Shown: piece after piece, positions 27,846-36,526 of the stretch
How positions within the stretch are numbered: the stretch's first letter is position 1
How the letters are laid out: each line of letters starts with the position of its first letter
Source of the DNA: Undibacterium umbellatum
GTDB lineage: Bacteria > Pseudomonadota > Gammaproteobacteria > Burkholderiales > Burkholderiaceae_D
DNA: 64,000 bases
NCBI RefSeq assembly: GCF_014284125.1
Contig: NZ_JACOFX010000005.1
Coordinates: forward strand, 62,001-126,000
Reading direction: 5' to 3'
Program-made: the position numbers and the translations under genes
Notes under the pieces: generated by a model
The model's input: only the letters and a program-made list of their open reading frames with translations
What the model was told of the DNA's origin: nothing
Databases searched by the model: none

Positions 27846-28161
27846 ATGAAATTTATTAAAATACATTGAAAGAAATAAAACCCGGTGAAAACTCACCCTA
27901 AACACGATTTTAAGTAAAACTTGAAATAAAGTAGAAGAAATAAGCGATAAAACCTATTTTCTTGTTAAAGTCACCATGGGCAAGTAAAACACTGCAATTA
28001 AATAGACTTACCCAACATGGCCCCATTGTGGTGCTAGTGACGAGACAATTCTTTAGTCGCGGCTCCTGTGAGAGACGCTGCAAGGCAGTCGGGGTGGTTT
28101 TACGCAAGTCTTAATACAAACAGAGGCAGAGTCAGGGAATGAAAACATACAAAGAGACGCT

Positions 28162-30120
28162 ATGACACTGAGACGACAACTCCTGCTTGCCATATCCATT
28201 ATCTTTTTTGCCGTGTTCCTTGGCTTGCAGACTTTGTCGGTGCTGACCACACGGGATTATCTGCAACAGCAACTGGCCTCGCACGCACAGGATGCCGCCA
28301 CGGCCTTGTCGCGGCCACTGGAAGAAGCCTTGGTCAAAAACGACCAGACCCTGGCCAATATACAAATCTCCACCCTGTTTGACCGCGGCTATTATAAGAA
28401 AATCGTGGTTCTTGATCCAGCCGGCAAAGTTATCATCAATAAGGAGCTGGCTGGCAGCAAAGACAATGTACCGACATGGATGCCCGCGCTGTTTGATTTG
28501 CAGACACCGGCGGGGGAAGCCTTTATCTCATCAGGCTGGCGGCAGTTGGGCAAGCTCATCGTCATCAGCCATCCGGCTTATGCCTATGAGTATCTGTGGC
28601 GTTCGATGAAAGAAATGGCCTTGTGGATGTTTGCCATGTACCTTGTCGTCCTGGGTTTAACCGTTGTCTTGTTGAGAATCATACTCGGCCCGCTTGAAAA
28701 AATTGAAGAAGTCGCCATCGCCATACAGGCCAAGCGTTTTCAACGCATAGAAGTGGTGCCACAAACCCGTGAGCTAAAACGTGTGGTCGTCGCCATGAAC
28801 CATATGACAGAACGCATCTCCAGCATGCTGGATGCAGAAATCAGCCGGGCCGACAATTTCAGACGTGAAGCCTTCATCGACAAAGTCAGTGGCCTGGAAA
28901 ACCGCCATGGTTTTGACCTGCGCTTTAATCATTTGCTGTCAGAAGACGGGCGCTTTGAAAGCGCCGTCATTTTTGTTTTCGAATTCGATGGCTTGAAAGA
29001 ATACAATCGCCACTACGGCTATCAGCAGGGCGATGCCTTGCTGGCCGATGTCGCCACTGTGCTGACGGAAGTGGCGAGCAAATACAGCCATATGCTTGGC
29101 CGCATAGGTGGCAGTTCCATGGCCCTGGTTTGTATTGATGTCGATCAGGCAGCCATGAACCTGTTGATTGATGCCCTGCAATACAGATTGAATCAAGTCC
29201 TGCTGCGCGCAACCCGGCAAGTCAGCCTGGCGGCGGGTGCCGTGGTGTTTGGTCCGGCACAACAGCGTGGTGATATTTTTTCCCATGCCGACCTGGCCAT
29301 AGAAACCATGCGCCAGTCCGGCAATGGACAAATCACGCTTACCCACATGGAAGACAGTGAGGCAGCGATGGCAGGTTCACATGGCTGGCGCACCATGATC
29401 AGCGATGCCCTGGCAGAAAACCGCTGGGTCCTGTTTGCCCAGCCTGTCATGCGTCTGCAATTGCGTCAGCTGGTGCATCATGAAGTATTCTCGCGCCTGC
29501 TTGATAGCCAGGGCAATCTGGTGCCTGCCAATCAATTCCTGCCCATGGCCTTGCGCCATCAGTTGATGCCAGAGATAGACCAGGCCGTGGTCACTCTCAT
29601 CCTGGACCTGTTGCAAAAAAATCGTGGCAGCTACAAAAGTATCGCCGTCAATGTTTCGCTGCAATCCATGGAAAGCAAGGAATTCTGTGAATGGCTAATG
29701 GCACGCCTGAAATACTCCCCAGAACTGGCAGCCCGCTTGTCAGTAGAGATCAGCGAATCTGCCTGCGCCAAGGACCATGCCGTGACCAGGAAATTTTTCA
29801 ACACCTTGCGTACTGCCGGTGTACGCTTTGGCGTCGATCATTTTGGTCTGGACCCGCATGCCCTGAACTTCATCCGCGAAGTGCCGCCGGACTACATCAA
29901 GCTTGATGGCGGTCTGGTGCAAGAAGTGGCTGAGAACGAAAACAGCCACGCCCATTTACGCGCCATCGTCAAATTCGCGCAATCCCTGGGCATATCCCTG
30001 GTGGCACAAAATGTAGAGACAGAAGCCAGCCTGCAATTATTGATAGCCGACCAGATAGAATGCGGGCAGGGCTTCTATTTTGGCGCGCCCGAAAAAGTCA
30101 TCATGGCTGCGGTAGAGTGA
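28162..30120 (+). CDS. lapD: LapD-like membrane c-di-GMP receptor with degenerate GGDEF and EAL domains
   Basis: 652 residues. TM1 is about 4-27, then a periplasmic LapD/MoxY N-terminal domain to about 150, TM2 about 153-174 and HAMP. The GGDEF domain has IGGSSMALV in place of GGDEF, and the EAL domain has HHEVFSRLL in place of the EAL signature, so both enzyme sites look inactive, as in Pseudomonas LapD, which binds c-di-GMP instead. LapD sequesters the periplasmic protease LapG when c-di-GMP is high and so keeps a surface adhesin attached. lapG lies convergently just downstream; no adhesin gene is in the window. Confidence 0.9.
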   Translation: MTLRRQLLLAISIIFFAVFLGLQTLSVLTTRDYLQQQLASHAQDAATALSRPLEEALVKNDQTLANIQISTLFDRGYYKKIVVLDPAGKVIINKELAGSKDNVPTWMPALFDLQTPAGEAFISSGWRQLGKLIVISHPAYAYEYLWRSMKEMALWMFAMYLVVLGLTVVLLRIILGPLEKIEEVAIAIQAKRFQRIEVVPQTRELKRVVVAMNHMTERISSMLDAEISRADNFRREAFIDKVSGLENRHGFDLRFNHLLSEDGRFESAVIFVFEFDGLKEYNRHYGYQQGDALLADVATVLTEVASKYSHMLGRIGGSSMALVCIDVDQAAMNLLIDALQYRLNQVLLRATRQVSLAAGAVVFGPAQQRGDIFSHADLAIETMRQSGNGQITLTHMEDSEAAMAGSHGWRTMISDALAENRWVLFAQPVMRLQLRQLVHHEVFSRLLDSQGNLVPANQFLPMALRHQLMPEIDQAVVTLILDLLQKNRGSYKSIAVNVSLQSMESKEFCEWLMARLKYSPELAARLSVEISESACAKDHAVTRKFFNTLRTAGVRFGVDHFGLDPHALNFIREVPPDYIKLDGGLVQEVAENENSHAHLRAIVKFAQSLGISLVAQNVETEASLQLLIADQIECGQGFYFGAPEKVIMAAVE

Positions 30121-30129
30121 GGCATAAAA

Positions 30130-30321
30130 GGGCTTACGGAAAATTGTTCCAGCAAGGCTATCGCCTCGGGAAACCACCCTTGCAAGGGTGGTTCGCTACG
30201 TCGGCAGACAACATCTTGTCCGAAACCCCGACTACACCGTAGCGACGAAGACAGTACTTTAGTACCGAATCTTGTTAAATACAGAAGCTGCAACGCAACT
30301 GGAGCAATTTTCCGTAAGCCC
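30130..30321. repeat. 192-bp palindromic element between lapD and lapG
   Basis: Terminal inverted repeats GGGCTTACGGAAAATTG at the left and CAATTTTCCGTAAGCCC at the right. Inside lie a perfect 22-base palindrome at 30172-30193 (AACCACCCTTGC, then GCAAGGGTGGTT halves), a CGCTACG/CGTAGCG pair and the sequence GTACTTTAGTAC. It fills nearly the whole gap between two convergent stop codons. It looks like a miniature mobile or REP-type unit; no open frame of note. Confidence 0.75.
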
Positions 30322-30322
30322 G

Positions 30323-31024
30323 TCACATGCGTTTTTCCTTGGCCATCTTCTCTATCAAATCCTTCCACAAGCGCACCGTTGATGCGCCGCCCTTGCGGGT
30401 ATTGCCGCTGGCCAGCCATAAGTCATCATCGTTGAAACTGTAGACAGGCACCAGATCAGTCCGGGCTGAGGCGGGCTGTATGTCATCTTCCAGATTGTCC
30501 ATGATCCACGGTTCTGCCGCCGGGCTGGGATAATACGCCAGTACCATATGGGTTTCACCTATGCGCGTCGCCCTGACATAAGTGATGCGCAAACGCTCGG
30601 CTGGTATGCCCAGATCCTTCAGCGTCATGTACTTGGCCACGGCATAGTCTTCGCAATCAGCGCCCCATGAAGCAATCATTTCTACAGGCGTAGCCCAATA
30701 GTCGTTGACACCCCAGTGTTCCTGATCTGTCAGATACGGCACACGATTATAAAAGTCATTCACTTGCCGCAGTACTGCCATCTCATATTGCCCATCGCTA
30801 GAACGCGCAACATTCCTGGCAAAGTCCTTGCCAGCGGCGGCCTTGATCTTGTTGATGGCAACCTGCATTTGCGCCAGGCGGCGCGGCCCCTCCACACCAA
30901 AGCGCTTGCCCGCGGACTCAATCAAGCCAGGCGAAAAATCCACCAGGCCAGATATCACCACCGGGCTGATAAAGCCCAGCAGCACAAACAGACTGGCAGC
31001 GAATTTGGCCGTGCGACTGCGCAT
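30323..31024 (-). CDS. lapG: LapG-like periplasmic transglutaminase-like cysteine protease
   Basis: 233 residues from ATG 31024 (MRSRTAKFAASLFVLLG). An N-terminal signal or anchor helix (about 5-26) precedes the BTLCP fold. Catalytic residues are visible: Cys in SWGADCEDYAVAKY, His in IGETHMVLAYYP and Asp in PWIMDNLEDDI. The acidic cluster around the Cys (DCED) fits the calcium-binding site of LapG. It would cleave the N-terminus of a LapA-type adhesin and be held inactive by LapD. Confidence 0.9.
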   Translation of the reverse strand: MRSRTAKFAASLFVLLGFISPVVISGLVDFSPGLIESAGKRFGVEGPRRLAQMQVAINKIKAAAGKDFARNVARSSDGQYEMAVLRQVNDFYNRVPYLTDQEHWGVNDYWATPVEMIASWGADCEDYAVAKYMTLKDLGIPAERLRITYVRATRIGETHMVLAYYPSPAAEPWIMDNLEDDIQPASARTDLVPVYSFNDDDLWLASGNTRKGGASTVRLWKDLIEKMAKEKRM

Positions 31025-31163
31025 GAGTGGTTGATCTGGTAAGCATGAACAAGAGCAACAGTGTAGCGGTTTATGCTGCACAGATAGGCGCATTTTTGCT
31101 TTTAAAAATTGTCAGATGAAAATTGCTAAAATGCATGCACTTAGCCAGATTAGAGGAAAACCA

Positions 31164-32219
31164 ATGTCAAAAAGTCAAAGCAACTGGATAGATTTGCGCA
31201 GTGACACCGTCACCCGTCCCAGCCCGGCCATGCGTGCCGCCATGCAGGCTGCCGACCTGGGTGATGATGTCTATGGCGATGACCCCAGCGTCAACCGCCT
31301 GCAAGACTATGCTGCCGACTTGTTTGGCTACGAGGCCGCCCTGTTTGCCCCCTCCGGGACACAAAGCAATTTGCTGGCCCTGCTCAGCCATTGCGGGCGC
31401 GGCGATGAATATATTGCCGGGCAAGAGGCCCATACCTATAAATACGAAGGCGGTGGTGCCGCCGTGCTCGGCAGCATACAACCGCAGCCCTTGCAAAACC
31501 AGGCCGATGGTACGATAGCACTGGAAGACATTGCCGCCGCCATCAAGCCTGATGATTTTCATTTTGCCCGCAGCCGTTTGCTGGCGCTGGAAAACACCAT
31601 AGGTGGCAAGGTCTTGCCGATGGAATACACGCGGGCCGCCACCAGCCTGGCCCATCAGCGTGGCCTGGCTACTCACCTGGATGGGGCGCGTATCTGCAAT
31701 GCCATCGTCAAGCTCGGCATCAGTCCCAGAGAGGCGGTCAGGGGTTTTGACAGTGTCTCGGTGTGCCTGTCCAAAGGACTGGGCGCGCCAGTAGGGTCCG
31801 TACTCTGTGGCGACAAGTCACTCATCGCGCAAGCAAGACGCTGGCGCAAGATGCTCGGTGGTGGCATGCGCCAGGCCGGTGGCCTGGCTGCCGCAGCCCA
31901 GTATGCGCTTGAACATAACGTGGCACGCCTGGCAGAAGACCATGCCCATGCCGAACGCCTGGCGCATGGCCTGCGCCAAATCGAGCTTCTCAAAGTACAA
32001 ACACCGCAAACCAATATCGTCTATGCCGACATGCCTGCCGCAGCTTGCGCTGGCCTTGACGGTTTGCTGCGCGAGCACGGCATTCTGGCCAGGGTGACAC
32101 CCCATATGCGCATGGTCACCCACCTGGATGTCAGCGCTGCCGACATCGACAAAGTGCTCACAGTGTTCCAGACATTCTTCAATACCTGGAATGCGCCGAC
32201 CAGCGAGGGCGCAGCATAA
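31164..32219 (+). CDS. ltaE: Low-specificity L-threonine aldolase
   Basis: 351 residues from ATG 31164, behind GAGGAAAACCA. PLP enzyme: IDLRSDTVTRPSPAMRAAM at the start, GDDVYGDDPSVN, HLDGARICNA (Asp that contacts PLP) and SVCLSKGLGAPVGSVLCG with the PLP lysine. It splits L-threonine and L-allo-threonine to glycine and acetaldehyde. Divergent from lapG. The family is close to vertebrate and bacterial LtaE and the length is standard. Confidence 0.93.
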   Translation: MSKSQSNWIDLRSDTVTRPSPAMRAAMQAADLGDDVYGDDPSVNRLQDYAADLFGYEAALFAPSGTQSNLLALLSHCGRGDEYIAGQEAHTYKYEGGGAAVLGSIQPQPLQNQADGTIALEDIAAAIKPDDFHFARSRLLALENTIGGKVLPMEYTRAATSLAHQRGLATHLDGARICNAIVKLGISPREAVRGFDSVSVCLSKGLGAPVGSVLCGDKSLIAQARRWRKMLGGGMRQAGGLAAAAQYALEHNVARLAEDHAHAERLAHGLRQIELLKVQTPQTNIVYADMPAAACAGLDGLLREHGILARVTPHMRMVTHLDVSAADIDKVLTVFQTFFNTWNAPTSEGAA

Positions 32220-32224
32220 GCTGC

Positions 32225-33271
32225 TCACTCCCCTGCATGCATCATGGGGTTGTACAAAACGATGCGCCCTATGTGCAGGCAGGTCTGGTCATCACTGAGC
32301 CTGGCGTTGTCTATGTAGGGCAATTGGTTCAGGTCTTGCCCCAGCTGACTTTGCGGATAGGTGAGCCTGGCAATGACATTGAACAGACTCAGGCATTGAT
32401 GCAGAAGCCGACTGTGCTCATGCCGGGCTGGCAGCAATTTTTCCAGGCAAAATCCCAGCATGTTTTTCTCAAGCGCCTGCCCGGTTTTTTGTTTTGCATT
32501 CATCGGGAAAATGACACTATCCTTGTTGCTGCAATTGGTAATCGTTTGCAGCCAACTGTGATTGGCGGCATCATAGACAATGCGGCAGCTTAGTATGTCG
32601 CCAGGCGCGACTGCCATATACGGGCCACCAAAGCAGGTTTGCTCTGCCTGTAGTTTTCCACCCGCATGAACATATTGCCCGCACACCCACCAACCCCCTT
32701 GCGCAAACGGGTGTTCAGAAACTTCATCGGTGACCTCATGGGGCGGACAATAACAAAGCACAGCCTGCAAACCGCCACCTTGCAATTCAGCGCCATGCGC
32801 CTGGCCAGGCAGAAGGCAAGGCCAGAGATAAGCATGGGCTTGTGTACTGCTCAAAAAAGGCACCTGCATATGCGCCTGTATGCTGACCCAATGATTGCCC
32901 GGCGCGGCGGTGATGCTAAAACGGCTGCCCGGTGCAGCAGGTTTTTCAAAACTGTCTGCCCCGGCTTCTGCCACCAGAACAGGCGTGCCAGAAAAAAACA
33001 CCACATCACCCGCATGCAAGACCTGGTGACGGCACATGATGGCGTAATGTTTGACATAAAAGAAAAAAGTGATACGGTCATCCGCCGCTGCAAAAGACTT
33101 GGCTTCTGCCAGCGTCATGCAAGTCTTGCGACAAATTTCCAGTTCCCAGTTGGCATCACCATGCACAGCCATGCCCATGATCCTTTGCCATTGCAGTCCA
33201 GGTTCTTCTGGCGCAAATGCAAGCAGAGGATCTTCTTCATGCGGAACGAGCAGCGTTTGTTCTTTCATCAT
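32225..33271 (-). CDS. Hypothetical protein, last gene of the sigma54 operon
   Basis: 348 residues from the ATG at 33271 (MMKEQTLLVPHEEDPLLAFA); a second ATG follows at once. An 85-residue in-frame extension is rejected because it runs into a TG-repeat tract and overlaps the next gene. The sequence is Trp/His/Cys-rich without signal peptide or membrane helix (for example LEICRKTCMTLAEAKSF, ICGQYVHAGGKLQ-type strands and SWLQTITNCSNKDSVIF). It looks like a beta-rich globular protein. No family recognised. Follows two other unknown genes in the divergent operon of the FHA regulator. Confidence 0.65.
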   Translation of the reverse strand: MMKEQTLLVPHEEDPLLAFAPEEPGLQWQRIMGMAVHGDANWELEICRKTCMTLAEAKSFAAADDRITFFFYVKHYAIMCRHQVLHAGDVVFFSGTPVLVAEAGADSFEKPAAPGSRFSITAAPGNHWVSIQAHMQVPFLSSTQAHAYLWPCLLPGQAHGAELQGGGLQAVLCYCPPHEVTDEVSEHPFAQGGWWVCGQYVHAGGKLQAEQTCFGGPYMAVAPGDILSCRIVYDAANHSWLQTITNCSNKDSVIFPMNAKQKTGQALEKNMLGFCLEKLLPARHEHSRLLHQCLSLFNVIARLTYPQSQLGQDLNQLPYIDNARLSDDQTCLHIGRIVLYNPMMHAGE

Positions 33272-33297
33272 AGGTGATCCTGAATTCTCATGGCTCT

Positions 33298-33342
33298 GGG
33301 TTGTGTGTGCTGCTGTGTGCTGTAATGTGTGTGGTGTGCAGT
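33298..33342. repeat. TG-rich low-complexity tract
   Basis: Irregular TGTGTG/GCTG units between two minus-strand genes, next to the stop of the 100-residue hypothetical gene. Such tracts can vary in length by slippage. Confidence 0.5.
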
Positions 33343-33644
33343 TATATGCCGTTATTACGATCGTCACCCTTACGGCGCTGGTAGTTTGCTGCCCTGGCCA
33401 GCCTGGCCGGGTCCAGTCGCCTGTCTGTCTTGCGCCTGTCAAAACCATTTCTGGCCATACCATACAAAGTACGAAAAGTATCCAGTGCTGCCGCCTCTTC
33501 TGCCTCAGTCGGTATGCGTTCGCCAAACAGATTGGCTTGCAATCTCAGCATGGGTGGCAGGCAATCCTGGTACAAATCAAAGTCACCAACCGGGTCAAGC
33601 TTCAATAACATGTCTGCAGTCGTGTATGGCTGTGCGGGCTTCAT
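33342..33644 (-). CDS. Small hypothetical protein in the sigma54 operon
   Basis: 100 residues from ATG 33644, behind CAGGAGTTATCT. Sequence MKPAQPYTTADMLLKLDP, then a helical region (LFGERIPTEAEEAAALDTFR) and a strongly basic C-terminus (NGFDRRKTDRRLDPARL, NYQRRKGDDR). The basic tail could contact nucleic acid or phosphoprotein. No domain recognised. It sits 46 bases after the membrane-protein gene and is probably on the same transcript. Confidence 0.65.
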   Translation of the reverse strand: MKPAQPYTTADMLLKLDPVGDFDLYQDCLPPMLRLQANLFGERIPTEAEEAAALDTFRTLYGMARNGFDRRKTDRRLDPARLARAANYQRRKGDDRNNGI

Positions 33645-33690
33645 AGATAACTCCTGAAATACGGTTGGCATGCTTCAGTGCTCCAGATAT

Positions 33691-34266
33691 TTAAAAGGCA
33701 GCGCGCTGCATCATCCCCATTTCCAGCAAGTCTTGCGCAGTCTTGCCAGGCTTGAGTACCAGTTTGCGTGCAGGTTTTTCTTTGACCACGTCCACAGCCA
33801 CTACCGCAGTCGCTTCTACTGCAACTTCTACTGCAACTTCTGCCGCAGCTTCAGGCTGCGTTTCCTGCTTCAGGCTTACTGTGGTAGACCAGGGTGTGTC
33901 TTTCGAAGCCCAGGTCGTGGCCCATAAGGCATACGGCACTTCCAGCACCGACGGTGCGGCTTCTGGCAAAGGGCGCAGGCGCATGTGGGTAGATGTGTGG
34001 ACTGCCGCAAACCAGGCCACTTGCGGGTCTTGCTTGCGTGTTGCAGGGATTTTGGCGATGCTGCTGATCCGGACGCGGCCGCAAGACAATTTGGCGCTCT
34101 CCATATTTTTTTGTATCAGCACGCCACGGGTTTCATGGTAATACACGTCATCGGTCAGCAAACGCATGGCTATGTTGCGGGCCAGCCTGGCTTTCAGCGC
34201 CATTTTGCTGAGCAGCATGAACAACAGCAGATTAAGTACAGCAAGCAAGATTTGAGTGGTTGGCAT
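33691..34266 (-). CDS. Small membrane-anchored hypothetical protein, first gene of the sigma54 operon
   Basis: 191 residues from ATG 34266 behind GAAGGAGAGAATC. One N-terminal membrane helix (TQILLAVLNLLLFMLLSKMA), a globular part (KLSCGRVRISSIAKI, HTSTHMRLRPLPEA) and an Ala/Val/Glu repeat (EAAAEVAVEVAVEATAVVAV), ending KPARKLVLKPGKTAQDLLEMG. Faces the cytoplasm or periplasm depending on topology, which I cannot settle. Directly controlled by the sigma54 promoter at 34319-34335. No family recognised. Confidence 0.68.
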   Translation of the reverse strand: MPTTQILLAVLNLLLFMLLSKMALKARLARNIAMRLLTDDVYYHETRGVLIQKNMESAKLSCGRVRISSIAKIPATRKQDPQVAWFAAVHTSTHMRLRPLPEAAPSVLEVPYALWATTWASKDTPWSTTVSLKQETQPEAAAEVAVEVAVEATAVVAVDVVKEKPARKLVLKPGKTAQDLLEMGMMQRAAF

Positions 34267-34318
34267 GATTCTCTCCTTCAGATGGCAAGCAGGTTCACTT
34301 GCGCTATGCATGTCTATT

Positions 34319-34335
34319 TGCAAAGCCCGTGCCAG
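34319..34335 (-). promoter_or_regulatory. Sigma54 promoter of the divergent unknown operon
   Basis: Minus strand CTGGCACGGGCTTTGCA agrees with YTGGCACGRNNNTTGCW at every defined position. The -24 GG and -12 GC are 12 bases apart. Predicted start is near 34308, about 40 bases before the ATG at 34266. The adjacent divergent gene encodes a sigma54 activator. Confidence 0.88.
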
Positions 34336-34374
34336 CATCGTTTCCCTAGGGAGAGAAGGTTTTTTCGACCACAA

Positions 34375-34403
34375 TTGACATGTAAAGCATACAAATTTAC
34401 ATT
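34375..34403 (+). promoter_or_regulatory. Sigma70-type promoter of the FHA-sigma54 activator gene
   Basis: TTGACA (34375-34380), 17-base spacer, TACATT (34398-34403). The box overlaps ACATGTAAA/TTTACAT motifs that recur before the kinase gene near 38901-38940. Confidence 0.65.
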
Positions 34404-34476
34404 GGCGCTTTACACTGTCGCTTACATTCAAGTACCAGCTAAGTTTCAGCTAAGTTCCAGCTTCACCGCAAACACA

Positions 34477-36003
34477 ATGACCGATACCGACTACACCCTG
34501 ACCTCACCCCTGGCCAAGCTGGCCGACAATGCCTCGGCCCTGCTGGGCCTGACCATCATCTGGCATCCAGACAGCCAGCGCATAGGTGAACAGTTCATGG
34601 CCAGCAACCCTGATGGCCAGGTTGAGATCAATCGCTTCTTGCCGCTGTTCCGTCACCCCGGCAAAGACGGCCTGCCGCTGGGCTATGGCGGCATCTCGCG
34701 TGACCCCGTTCGTATCAGCCGCGATGGGTATGACAATATCCTCATCACGCCACCAACCAGCCGCATGGTGGTCGAGGTCAATGGGGAAGAGATCAATGCA
34801 CCTGTGGCCTTAAACCGTGAACAACTGGAAGCAGGCGTCATCCTTGGCCTGGGCCGCGCCATCATCATCTGCCTGCACTGGATGCGCTGCCTGCCTAAGC
34901 ACAATCCTGCCCTTGGTTTCATCGGCGTAGGCAGTGCCGCCATCGTCGCCCGCGACCAGATACGCCAGGTCGCCGGGACTGAGCTGCCGGTCCTGCTGCT
35001 GGGTGAAACTGGCACAGGCAAAGAAATCGCCGCCCGCGCCATTCATGCCTATAGCAAGCGAGCTAGTGCAGAGCTGGTCAGTGTCAACATGGCCGCTTTG
35101 AATGAAGCCCTGGCGGCGGCTGATTTGTTTGGTGCCGTCAAAGGTGCCTACACAGGCGCACAAAACGCCCGCAAAGGCCTGTTCGCCGAGGCAGAAGGCG
35201 CAACGCTTTTCCTTGATGAGATAGGCAATACCCCGGGCAGCATACAACCCATGCTCTTGCGCGTACTGGAGAGTGGCGATTACCGCCCGCTCGGTGCTCA
35301 GCAAGACCAGAAATCCAGCGCCCGCCTGATAGCCGCGACTGACCAGGATTTATATAGCGAAGGCTTCAACCAGGCCCTGCTGCGTCGCCTGGAAAGCTTC
35401 ATCATCCACCTGCCACCGTTACGCGCCCGCCGTGAAGATATAGGCGTCTTGCTGCTGCACCTGCTCAGCACCAGCAAACTGTCGAACGAAATAGGCACCA
35501 GCCTGCCAGTGGCACTGGTCAGCGAATTTGCCAATTACGACTGGCCAGGCAATATCCGCCAGTTGGCCCACGTCCTGCGCCGCGCTCTGCTGGCCCTGCA
35601 ACTGGGTGAAGTGCCACAACTCGCCAGCCTGGTCAAAACCACGCACAAAGCTCCATCCAGCGTGGCACAAGCCAGCATAGTCACAGACAGCAAATTTCCG
35701 CAGCCAGCCAGCCCCCGCAAAAAACTGGCCGAGCTCAGTGACGACGATGTTTTACGCGCGATGGAAAACAATGACTGGTACATACAGGGCGCAGCGCAAG
35801 AGCTTGGTGTCTCGCGCCCATCCATGTACAAGCTGCTCGACAACCACAGCCAGATACGCCGCGCCGAACAGATACCCACAGAAGAAATTCGCCAGTCACT
35901 GGAAACCAGTGCTGGCGATGTAGAGGCTTGCGCCGCCTTATTAAAAACGCCTAGTGAGGCTTTGAGGCGGTATTTGAAGTTGGTAGAGATTAAGAAGGAT
36001 TAG
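34477..36003 (+). CDS. FHA-domain sigma54-dependent transcriptional activator
   Basis: 508 residues from ATG 34477; the long upstream in-frame extension runs through the divergent promoter and is rejected. An FHA-like domain occupies about 25-135 (GGISRDPVRISRDGYDNILI, then TSRMVVEVNGEEIN). The AAA+ domain has Walker A GETGTGKE (176-183), GAYTGA (223-228, Tyr replacing the usual Phe of GAFTGA), Walker B TLFLDE (243-248) and LLRRLESFIIHLPPLRARRED. A Fis-type helix-turn-helix (IQGAAQELGVSRPSMYKLLD) lies near 440-460, followed by about 45 further residues. FHA domains bind phosphothreonine, so the input is probably a Ser/Thr kinase, and one is encoded 2.7 kb away. It should drive the divergent sigma54 operon. 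Confidence 0.9.
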   Translation: MTDTDYTLTSPLAKLADNASALLGLTIIWHPDSQRIGEQFMASNPDGQVEINRFLPLFRHPGKDGLPLGYGGISRDPVRISRDGYDNILITPPTSRMVVEVNGEEINAPVALNREQLEAGVILGLGRAIIICLHWMRCLPKHNPALGFIGVGSAAIVARDQIRQVAGTELPVLLLGETGTGKEIAARAIHAYSKRASAELVSVNMAALNEALAAADLFGAVKGAYTGAQNARKGLFAEAEGATLFLDEIGNTPGSIQPMLLRVLESGDYRPLGAQQDQKSSARLIAATDQDLYSEGFNQALLRRLESFIIHLPPLRARREDIGVLLLHLLSTSKLSNEIGTSLPVALVSEFANYDWPGNIRQLAHVLRRALLALQLGEVPQLASLVKTTHKAPSSVAQASIVTDSKFPQPASPRKKLAELSDDDVLRAMENNDWYIQGAAQELGVSRPSMYKLLDNHSQIRRAEQIPTEEIRQSLETSAGDVEACAALLKTPSEALRRYLKLVEIKKD

Positions 36004-36410
36004 CCTCCGGACCCTACGTCGCATTCAGGATCCCATTTGACCACCACACCTGGGTTTGTTAATGAAGATATGAAGGAACCTTGAATTCTCCATTTTTCAG
36101 TCTGTGTTGTCGTATTACCCAAAGCCACTGTGAAATTGTTAGTGTTGTCTAAGTTGTAAGTGTAAGCACCATCAGGAAATGGACCTCCACCATTTTGAAC
36201 AGGACTTGCTGAAATCTGGCTATTGTTTATTACGGATGAATTTTCACCTTGTGCAATACCGTGACTGACAAAATTATATTGATAACTAATTGAATCACCA
36301 TCAGCAAAATCTGGTACGCCATTTAAAGTCAGAGGTGGAATTGGACTAAGAAACTCACCAACGGCATTGCCCCGGCGGTCATAATTGATCATAAAAACGT
36401 AAGTTGCCAA
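36000..36410 (-). CDS. Small AT-rich hypothetical protein
   Basis: 136 residues from a TTG start (MATYVFMINYDRRGNAVGEF) placed 7 bases after AAGGAG; an internal ATG six codons on is an alternative. The sequence is rich in Asn, Ser and Thr with alternating strands (YTYNLDNTNNFTVALGN, TTTQTEKWRIQGSF, VVVKWDPECD), suggesting a small beta-sandwich. No signal peptide. Base composition is AT-richer than neighbours. Its 3' end overlaps the activator gene end by four bases. Product is unknown; a structural or effector role cannot be told from sequence. Confidence 0.62.
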   Translation of the reverse strand: MATYVFMINYDRRGNAVGEFLSPIPPLTLNGVPDFADGDSISYQYNFVSHGIAQGENSSVINNSQISASPVQNGGGPFPDGAYTYNLDNTNNFTVALGNTTTQTEKWRIQGSFISSLTNPGVVVKWDPECDVGSGG

Positions 36411-36432
36411 GTTTTTTCTCCTTGTTGATTAG

Positions 36433-36460
36433 AAGGTGCAAGTTGCTTAGCTTGCACCTT
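36433..36460. repeat. 10-bp inverted repeat upstream of the small hypothetical gene
   Basis: AAGGTGCAAG and CTTGCACCTT flank an 8-base spacer. It lies in the leader of the TTG-started gene and downstream of the kinase stop, so it may be an operator, a processing hairpin or an attenuator. Confidence 0.55.
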
Positions 36461-36526
36461 TCATGGGTAAAATGCTTATTTCGAAATTCACGATCTTCTA
36501 CAATAGAAAATCACGCAAGCAATCCT

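Noticed and set aside
33272-33526. 85-residue upstream extension of the 348-residue hypothetical gene
   Set aside because: It would overlap the next gene and translate a TG-repeat tract; the internal ATG pair is preferred.
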